Source of the DNA: an uncultured Bacteroidales bacterium
Lineage (GTDB): Bacteria > Bacteroidota > Bacteroidia > Bacteroidales > Muribaculaceae
Assembly: GCA_900554345.1 (NCBI GenBank)
Contig: USHH01000099.1
Location: forward strand, 1-7,873
Direction: 5' to 3'
DNA: 7,873 bases
The first letter of the stretch is position 1. Each line of letters opens with the position of its first letter. The translations under genes and the position numbers were made by a program. This document shows, piece by piece, positions 1 to 4,842 of the stretch. Under the pieces are notes generated by a model. The model was not told the DNA's origin. It saw only the letters and a program-made list of their open reading frames with translations, and made no database searches.

Positions 1-1991
1 CCGCCGTCATCGGCGGTGATGCAGTTGACCGACACTTCGTTGAGCAGGTAGTCGGCGAGGCCGGTGCCGTCGTTACGGGCCACCTTTATGCGTGTCACGT
101 TGTCGGGGGCGTCGAAGATGCGGTCGGGAGAGAAGGTGAAGACGCCGAAGTTGGTGCCCACCCACACGAGGCCGGTCGACGTGTCTTCATGCAGGCATTG
201 GATCTGATACCACTCCACCGGAAGGCCGTCCTGGTCGTATGGCTTGTTCTGGATGCGTGCCACGCGGTCGTCGGAGGTGTCGTCGGGAGTGCCGTTGTGG
301 TCGATTACGGTGATGGGCCCCGCGAGACCACCGGCATGCACCAGAATATTGGAGTGCCCGTTGGAGACCAGCGGCAGGAGCATGTCGAAGTTCGATGACT
401 CGGAGCCCTCTACGGAGAGGATGCCCATGGGCCGGTAGGATGCCGCCGTGGTGGAGGCGAGGCGGTCGGCCTCGGGCCAGTACCATAGCTGGAGTCTTCT
501 GGGAGTGAGGTTCATGTTGTTGAAGGATGTCCACATCGTGCGCTTGCTGTCGAACTTAGGGGCGGAGAAGTGGCACATCGCGCTCCAGGCGTCCATCACC
601 TCCGACACCTCAACGAATCCGGGAAGGTTTCTGGTAGGGTCGTTGGCGCGCGAGAGATGGAGGATATCCTGCGGGTCGTCGAGGTTGAGGCGCACGATGC
701 CGTGGATGACGGAGCCGAAAAACACCTTCGAGGGGTCGGATGGGTCGGGGGCGAGCCCGATGGGGTTCCACATCACCTTCTCCTGCTCCGGATTGAGGTA
801 GGCGGGGCCGTAGTCGGCCCACTCGCCGTCTTTGCATAGGCTCAGCAGGATGGGCTCCGGCGATGAGTTGCCGGTGAAGTTCATGTCATAGCCGTGGTTC
901 ACCACCATGGTGCCCCATTGCGGGGTGTAGGCCATGGCGTTGGCGATAAACGGTGCCGGCGCGTCGGGGTGCATGAGGTCGCGGGTGAGGGTCCATGTCG
1001 ACTCGCCGCTTAGCTTCTTGCTGCGCACTCCTTTACGCGGCACCGAGAACCAGTATTCCACGCCGTCGAAAGAAGAGGCCACAAGCCCCTCGTCGTCGCT
1101 CTGGCGTGGCGTTGTGGTGTGGGAGCCGTCGCCCTTCAGGGCGATGAGCGAGGAGCTGGAGGTTATCAGCCAGCCGTCGCGCGTCTTCTCCACATTGACG
1201 ATGCCGGCGGGGATGCGCGATTTCACGACGGGAGCGCTTCCGTCGGTCTGGAGCAGCACAACGGCGTCGGAGGTGGCTCCGGGCTGCGTCAGGGCGCAGA
1301 GGGCGCCGTCGAGCGGAAGGAAGGTATCGGCTTGCGGATATTCATCGCCCTGCCTGTAGTCGCTGAGCGAGAGGCGCGGCGAGTAGGCCGGAGCGTAGAG
1401 CAGGCGTCCGTCGTCGTCGAGCAGCAGCATGAGGTCGCCGCTGCGGGCAGCCGATCGCAGCGGAGAGCCGTATATGCGCGACTCGGCTATCTCTCCCTTC
1501 TCGTCGTTGAGCGCCACATATCCGAAGTCGGTGGCCAGATATGCCCGCGACTTCCCGGGGTCGAACGTTATGCTGTTGACGTTCTTGCCGGTGGAGAGGC
1601 TCGCCGACATCAACCCGGGGATGTTGACGGTGTGGCCGTCGGCATAGAGCAGGTCGATGTTGGAGTCGGAATAGACGAGCAGGAGATAGTCTTTGTCGGA
1701 ATTGTAGGCGGCCTTTGCGATGAGCGGGGCCGAGAGGTAGTTGTCGATGGAATAGGGACGCATCTCTCCGGCCTCTTTGTCGAAGGCGAAGAGGGAATAG
1801 ATCTCCGAGGCCAGATAGGAGACCCCGGAATCGAAGCGCTGGGGACGCGCCAGAATATAGAGCACGTCGGGAGTGTCGACAAGATGGGTCACATTGGTGT
1901 CGAACGTCGGGTGGGAGCGCCACTGCGCGGGCGCTGCCGAGGCCGTGGCGCCCGTCAGCAGGAGGGCGGCCGCGGCCATGGTCTTCATCAT
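1..1991 (-). CDS. porZ: PorZ-like secreted two-domain beta-propeller protein, 3' end cut by the window edge
   Basis: The frame is open without a stop from the ATG at 1991 to the left edge, giving 663 codons; the C-terminus is missing. The start MMKTM leads into a hydrophobic Ala/Leu stretch (about residues 5-17) and a likely signal peptidase I site after ASA (19) or APA (22), so the product is exported. Propeller-blade signatures are visible: AYLATDFGYVALN at 150-162, VFFGSVIHGIVRL at 423-435, and the best one, GLVWVGTNFGVFTF at 607-620, a classic two-component-regulator-propeller repeat. An early blade of the YLATxFG type followed by late Reg_prop blades is the layout of PorZ, the surface protein that Porphyromonas gingivalis (about 776 residues) uses with PorU in the type IX secretion attachment complex. 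The ATG overlaps the rdgB stop (ATGA), so translation is probably coupled. Alternatives are a PorZ paralogue unrelated to secretion, or the sensor half of a hybrid two-component system, which cannot be excluded because the C-terminus is unseen. The frame is certain; the name is an inference from blade pattern and length. Confidence 0.75.
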   Translation of the reverse strand, partial: MMKTMAAAALLLTGATASAAPAQWRSHPTFDTNVTHLVDTPDVLYILARPQRFDSGVSYLASEIYSLFAFDKEAGEMRPYSIDNYLSAPLIAKAAYNSDKDYLLLVYSDSNIDLLYADGHTVNIPGLMSASLSTGKNVNSITFDPGKSRAYLATDFGYVALNDEKGEIAESRIYGSPLRSAARSGDLMLLLDDDGRLLYAPAYSPRLSLSDYRQGDEYPQADTFLPLDGALCALTQPGATSDAVVLLQTDGSAPVVKSRIPAGIVNVEKTRDGWLITSSSSLIALKGDGSHTTTPRQSDDEGLVASSFDGVEYWFSVPRKGVRSKKLSGESTWTLTRDLMHPDAPAPFIANAMAYTPQWGTMVVNHGYDMNFTGNSSPEPILLSLCKDGEWADYGPAYLNPEQEKVMWNPIGLAPDPSDPSKVFFGSVIHGIVRLNLDDPQDILHLSRANDPTRNLPGFVEVSEVMDAWSAMCHFSAPKFDSKRTMWTSFNNMNLTPRRLQLWYWPEADRLASTTAASYRPMGILSVEGSESSNFDMLLPLVSNGHSNILVHAGGLAGPITVIDHNGTPDDTSDDRVARIQNKPYDQDGLPVEWYQIQCLHEDTSTGLVWVGTNFGVFTFSPDRIFDAPDNVTRIKVARNDGTGLADYLLNEVSVNCITADDG
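1988..1991 (-). promoter_or_regulatory. ATGA stop/start overlap coupling rdgB to the porZ-like gene
   Basis: On the minus strand the bases ATGA at 1991-1988 hold both the ATG of the porZ-like gene and the TGA of rdgB. A second in-frame ATG follows directly at 1988, so either could initiate. There is no Shine-Dalgarno sequence just upstream, which is usual in Bacteroidetes. The overlap implies that the two genes share an mRNA and that ribosomes may reinitiate. Confidence 0.9.
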
Positions 1992-2578
1992 GAATTGCTG
2001 CATTGGCTGTCGAGGAAATCAAAAAGGCGGCGCATGGCCCGGCCGCGGTGGGAGATGGCGTTTTTCTCGTCGGGGGTCATCTCGGCGAATGAGCGTCCCG
2101 TCTCGTCGGCGATAAACACCGGGTCGTAGCCGAAGCCTCCGGCGCCTGTGCGGGCAGTTGCTATCGTGCCTTCCACACGCCCTTGAAACACGTGCTCTGT
2201 GTCGCCGAGGCATAGTGCGATGTCGGTGATGAACCGCGCCTTGCGGTCGCCGCGCCCCTCCAGAGAATGGAGAAGCTTGTCGATATTGGCCTCGGAGTCA
2301 CATTCCGGGCCTGCGTAGCGTGCCGAATAGACTCCGGGAGCGCCTCCGAGGGCGTCGACGCAGAGGCCCGTGTCGTCGGCGAAGCAGTCGTAGCCGTAGC
2401 GGCTCTTCACCCAGCGGGCCTTGATCAGGGCGTTGCCGGCGAAAGTGTCGGCTGTCTCGGGGATGTCGTCGTGGCAGCCGATGTCGGAGAGCGAGAGGAT
2501 GCGGAGACGGTCGCCCCCGATTTTCCTCACCTCCTCAAGTTTATGCGGGTTGTTGGATGCAAATACAATCTCGTTCAT
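1988..2578 (-). CDS. rdgB: Non-canonical purine NTP pyrophosphatase, RdgB/HAM1 (ITPase) family
   Basis: This 196-residue cytoplasmic enzyme hydrolyses ITP, dITP and XTP to the monophosphate and pyrophosphate, keeping deaminated purines out of DNA and RNA. The length is that of the family (E. coli RdgB is 197). All family blocks are present: SNNPHK at 8-13 (nucleotide/phosphate binding), ETADTFAGNALIKA at 41-54, ADDTGL at 67-72 containing the catalytic Asp (D69, matching E. coli D69), LGGAPGVYSARYAG at 77-90, FGYDPVF at 149-155 (base recognition), and SFAEMTPDEKNAISHRGRA at 163-181, whose SHR closes the nucleotide pocket. The start ATG at 2578 puts the SNN block in the usual place a few residues from the N-terminus. 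It lies 51 bases after the glycosyltransferase gene with no minus-strand promoter in the gap, and it overlaps the next gene by four bases, so it is probably transcribed with the envelope genes around it. Nothing in it looks damaged. Confidence 0.97.
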   Translation of the reverse strand: MNEIVFASNNPHKLEEVRKIGGDRLRILSLSDIGCHDDIPETADTFAGNALIKARWVKSRYGYDCFADDTGLCVDALGGAPGVYSARYAGPECDSEANIDKLLHSLEGRGDRKARFITDIALCLGDTEHVFQGRVEGTIATARTGAGGFGYDPVFIADETGRSFAEMTPDEKNAISHRGRAMRRLFDFLDSQCSNS

Positions 2579-2629
2579 ATTATTGATAACGAGAAAGTGA
2601 GTCTTATATTTGGTGGGATAGCCGATATT
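2579..2629. other. 51-bp intergenic gap between the glycosyltransferase and rdgB
   Basis: This is the only real gap inside the leftward operon. It is more AT-rich than the flanking genes. I see no minus-strand TAnnTTTG box and no hairpin followed by a T-run, so there is no support for a separate rdgB promoter or a terminator. A plus-strand TATATTTG at 2605-2612 points against the operon and is discussed among the findings. Confidence 0.6.
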
Positions 2630-3889
2630 TCAGCTCCCTATGTAGTTGAAATTGCGGTATCGGTCGCGGTAATGGCGCGCCTTGAAAATCAGGTTGCCCA
2701 GGGGGCGCCAGAGTCTGAACAAGGGGAGCGCCCACCAGAGCCTTACAGCCTTCAGGCGCGTGGCCGCGCGGCGGTAGGCGGCGATCTCGATGCCCCACCA
2801 AGCCACAGTCACGGCCAGAGCCGCTGCGGCAGGCACTATTGAGGGGAGGGCGACGAAAGCCGATGCCGCGAGACATCCCAGGGCCGCGAGGCGAGCCGCG
2901 GAGGTCATCCCCTCGAATATGAATGGCCTGGCGGGAAGCCAGCGCCGGTTGAAGTCGTAGCGCTCCTTCTGGTCGACCCACATGCGCCCTGCGGAGTGTC
3001 CCCAGAGGGTGGTGAGCATGCTCTGCGGGGATACGGCCACACGGGTGTTGGAGGCCTCGGCATAGTCGTTGACGAAAATGTCGTCTTCGCCGCTCTCGAG
3101 GTCGAGCGAGGTATAGAAGCCGCGGCTGTCGAAGAAGAGGTCGCGACGGTAGGCGAGGTTGAAGCGGTCGCCGCGGTATGGACGGCCGCCGAGCGCTGAT
3201 CCGAGCCATTGTATGGAGGTGACGGTGTGGTCAAACTGGCGGTACCATTTGCCGGGCCCGTGCAGCTCGTCGAAACTGTAATGGGAGTAGCCGAGCGCGA
3301 TCTTCACGTCTGCGTCGTCGCGCAGCGGGGCCGTGAGCTCCTCGAGCCAGTAGTCGGAGGGGATGTCGCAGTTGGAGGTGGTGGTCACCACGATTCCGGT
3401 GGTAGCGGCCTTAATCCCGATGGTGAGGGCGAGCTTGCGGCGGCTGAGGTTGTGGGAGCCGGGCGGCACGAATGTGATGTAAAGGTCAGGATACACTCCT
3501 GCATATCTCTCCGAGAGCATGGCGGTGGCCTCGGCACCGGCGTCGTAGACAAGCACCACCCTGAATCCGCGGAGGCTCTGGCTCATGAGCCTCTCGAGAT
3601 ACGTGTCGAGATAGTCGATTGCGGCGAAGGCGTAGACTACGACCGTGACATCGGCGCCCGGAAGAGGCCCGTCGGCCTGAGCCGGCGACTTAACGCCGGC
3701 TGTGGTGTCGGCATCGTTGCCGTTCAGGCCTTCCGCCGGTTCCGGCATGTCTACAGGCAGGGAGGCCGTAGGCAGTCTGCGCCCGACGCGCCGCGTCTTG
3801 GCAAGGCCCGGACCGCACACAAAGATGGCGGCCGCCAGGCCCACACAGAACAATATGATGGGCAGAAGCCCGAAATCAAGCGATGTCAT
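2630..3889 (-). CDS. Membrane-anchored family 2 glycosyltransferase
   Basis: This 419-residue protein has a hydrophobic N-terminal anchor (about 5-29), a polar Pro/Gly/Asp-rich linker (31-79), and a GT-A fold domain that starts with DVTVVVYAF (80-88) and continues through FRVVLVYDAG (109-118). The acceptor/catalytic-base motif is ESGEDDIF at 265-272. A QKERYDFNRRW stretch at 307-317 resembles the QxxRW region. Two hydrophobic segments (about 331-352 and 354-371) precede a basic C-terminus. This layout fits GT2 enzymes that work at the cytoplasmic face of the inner membrane and transfer a sugar from a nucleotide sugar to a lipid or glycan acceptor; donor and acceptor cannot be read from sequence. 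The usual metal-binding DxD in the TDADCxP context is replaced by TTSNCDIP (170-177), with only D175 near. The ATG at 3889 lies one base after the pldA stop, so the two are almost certainly co-translated from one mRNA. A role in surface glycan or lipid modification is an inference from the neighbours. Confidence 0.88.
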   Translation of the reverse strand: MTSLDFGLLPIILFCVGLAAAIFVCGPGLAKTRRVGRRLPTASLPVDMPEPAEGLNGNDADTTAGVKSPAQADGPLPGADVTVVVYAFAAIDYLDTYLERLMSQSLRGFRVVLVYDAGAEATAMLSERYAGVYPDLYITFVPPGSHNLSRRKLALTIGIKAATTGIVVTTTSNCDIPSDYWLEELTAPLRDDADVKIALGYSHYSFDELHGPGKWYRQFDHTVTSIQWLGSALGGRPYRGDRFNLAYRRDLFFDSRGFYTSLDLESGEDDIFVNDYAEASNTRVAVSPQSMLTTLWGHSAGRMWVDQKERYDFNRRWLPARPFIFEGMTSAARLAALGCLAASAFVALPSIVPAAAALAVTVAWWGIEIAAYRRAATRLKAVRLWWALPLFRLWRPLGNLIFKARHYRDRYRNFNYIGS

Positions 3890-3893
3890 ATCA
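3887..3893 (-). promoter_or_regulatory. TGA-T-ATG junction of pldA and the glycosyltransferase
   Basis: Read on the minus strand, the pldA stop TGA (3893-3891) is separated from the glycosyltransferase ATG (3889-3887) by a single base. There is no room for a promoter or terminator, so these two genes form one transcription unit with probable translational coupling. This spacing also fixes the glycosyltransferase start. Confidence 0.88.
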
Positions 3894-4742
3894 GAAATCT
3901 GAAAAGAAATAAGGCTTGAACACTATGCCGACGCGCAGACGCGAGTGAAACCGGTTGTAGTCGAGCAGGTTCTCGCCATAGCCGTTGTAGTACTGGGCGA
4001 AAAGATTGAGGTTGGCTTTCTTGTTGATTCTCCAGCAGGCGTCGATGATGGTGTTGTAGTTGAGGTTCCACCCCTTGCGCTTCACGAGCGTGAGCCCGAA
4101 CTGGAAGTTCTGGTTGGGCGTGGTGTAGACCACCCCGTGCTGGAGTATGCCGCAGTAATCGAGGATATCCTTGTTGTTCTGGCCGTCGATGATGGGAATC
4201 CAGAGCTTGGCGTGAACCATGAGCTGGTCGCTGATCACGGCCGACCCGCAGAAGGAGACCCTGTTCCAGGAGCGGCTCTGGATGCTGTCGCGCCCGTTGC
4301 TCTCGTGCTCTATGAGCAGCGTCATCTTTCCGACATAGCGGTCTTTGCTGAAGAAGGGCTTGGTCCATGCGATACCGGGATTGAAGTTGAGGTCGTGCAT
4401 CGGCAGGGAATTCTCGAAAACGTTCCAGAATGTCTTCTGGGTGTAGATGATGTTGAGGAATGTGCCCCATGGGAGAGTGCCGTTGGTGATTCGGTAGGCG
4501 AGCGAGATCTGGAATTTCACGTCGGAGTTGGTGCGGGTGGGTTTTGTGCCCACGGCGGTGCCCACAATGAAGTAATTATATTTGTATAGTCCGAAATGAG
4601 GGCCGTAAAGCTCTTTGCGGAGAGAATCGATGTAGGTCTTCTGCTCCTCGACGGGTATGATCTGCGCGGCGCCGCGCAACGGCGCAAGGAGGGCGATGAG
4701 GGCTGCCGCGATAATCAATAATGACCTGGTGTTTTTAGCCAT
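3891..4742 (-). CDS. pldA: Outer membrane phospholipase A (OMPLA, PldA family)
   Basis: This 283-residue protein is an outer-membrane beta-barrel lipase that removes fatty acyl chains from phospholipids misplaced in the outer leaflet. The N-terminus (MAKNTRSLLII onward) is a signal peptide with a likely cut after GAA (26), leaving Gln27. The catalytic block HESNGRDSIQSRSWNR at 146-161 matches the E. coli OMPLA block from H142: H146 and S148 are nucleophile and base, N160 sits at the same 14-residue distance as E. coli N156, and R151 and S156 match calcium-site residues R147 and S152. YTQKTFWNVFENS at 100-112 matches the family's YTQxS/FW strand, and YNGYGENLLDYN at 252-263 matches the YSGYGESLIDYN strand near the C-terminus. 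The protein ends in Phe (FFSDF), as expected for a barrel insertion signal. The length matches E. coli PldA (289 with signal). It is the first gene of the leftward operon, downstream of the divergent promoter. In the family, activity depends on calcium and dimerisation. No key residue is missing. Confidence 0.95.
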   Translation of the reverse strand: MAKNTRSLLIIAAALIALLAPLRGAAQIIPVEEQKTYIDSLRKELYGPHFGLYKYNYFIVGTAVGTKPTRTNSDVKFQISLAYRITNGTLPWGTFLNIIYTQKTFWNVFENSLPMHDLNFNPGIAWTKPFFSKDRYVGKMTLLIEHESNGRDSIQSRSWNRVSFCGSAVISDQLMVHAKLWIPIIDGQNNKDILDYCGILQHGVVYTTPNQNFQFGLTLVKRKGWNLNYNTIIDACWRINKKANLNLFAQYYNGYGENLLDYNRFHSRLRVGIVFKPYFFSDF

Positions 4743-4779
4743 ATACGCTGATGAGATGACGGGATAAGGGAACAGAGTG

Positions 4780-4787
4780 CAAAATTA
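4780..4787 (-). promoter_or_regulatory. Predicted -7 box of the pldA operon promoter
   Basis: On the minus strand 4787-4780 reads TAATTTTG, a full match to the Bacteroidetes -7 consensus TAnnTTTG, followed by CA. Transcription would start near 4774, about 30 bases before the pldA ATG. The -33 position (4807-4810, read as GCAA) does not match TTTG, so the promoter may be weak or need an activator. It lies inside an AT-rich inverted repeat. Confidence 0.65.
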
Positions 4788-4798
4788 ATAATAATTTT
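4781..4798. repeat. AT-rich inverted repeat in the pldA/GH3 divergent promoter
   Basis: AAAATTA (4781-4787) and TAATTTT (4792-4798) form a perfect 7-bp inverted repeat around the spacer ATAA. It covers the pldA -7 box and most of the stretch between the two divergent -7 boxes. It could be an operator for a dimeric regulator acting on both genes, or only reflect the AT-richness of promoter DNA. Confidence 0.55.
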
Positions 4799-4801
4799 TG
4801 T

Positions 4802-4809
4802 TATATTTG
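4802..4809 (+). promoter_or_regulatory. Predicted -7 box of the GH3 gene promoter
   Basis: TATATTTG at 4802-4809 matches TAnnTTTG exactly and is followed by CA, as in the other two promoters of the window. Transcription would start near 4814-4816, giving a leader of about 28 bases before the ATG at 4843. The -33 position (4779-4782) reads GCAA and does not match TTTG. It coincides with the pldA -7 box on the other strand. Confidence 0.65.
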
Positions 4810-4814
4810 CAGCC

Positions 4815-4830
4815 CGGTTTCACAAAACCG
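4815..4830 (+). other. Small perfect hairpin at the predicted 5' end of the GH3 mRNA
   Basis: CGGTTT (4815-4820) and AAACCG (4825-4830) pair perfectly around the tetraloop CACA. The hairpin begins where transcription from the 4802-4809 box should start and ends 12 bases before the ATG at 4843. No T-run follows, so it is not a terminator. A hairpin at an mRNA 5' end can protect against RNase attack; that role here is an inference. Confidence 0.5.
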
Positions 4831-4842
4831 TCTGAAAGTAGA

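Noticed and set aside
1119..2129. Long plus-strand open frame opposite the porZ-like gene and rdgB
   Set aside because: It lies antisense to two well-supported genes, has no recognisable domain, is rich in Gly/Val/Arg/Glu as expected from reading a GC-rich gene backwards, and ends inside rdgB.
3209..3919. 236-codon plus-strand open frame opposite the glycosyltransferase
   Set aside because: It is complementary to a gene with clear GT2 motifs, has no domain of its own and runs across the pldA/glycosyltransferase junction.
3945..4589. 214-codon plus-strand open frame opposite pldA
   Set aside because: The minus strand carries the full OMPLA catalytic block; the plus frame is low-complexity Val/Glu/Asp sequence without motifs.
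4798..4842. TTG start at 4798 for the GH3 protein, adding 15 residues
   Set aside because: The codon overlaps the -7 box, and the added residues would be encoded upstream of or at the predicted transcription start; ATG at 4843 fits the family N-terminus.
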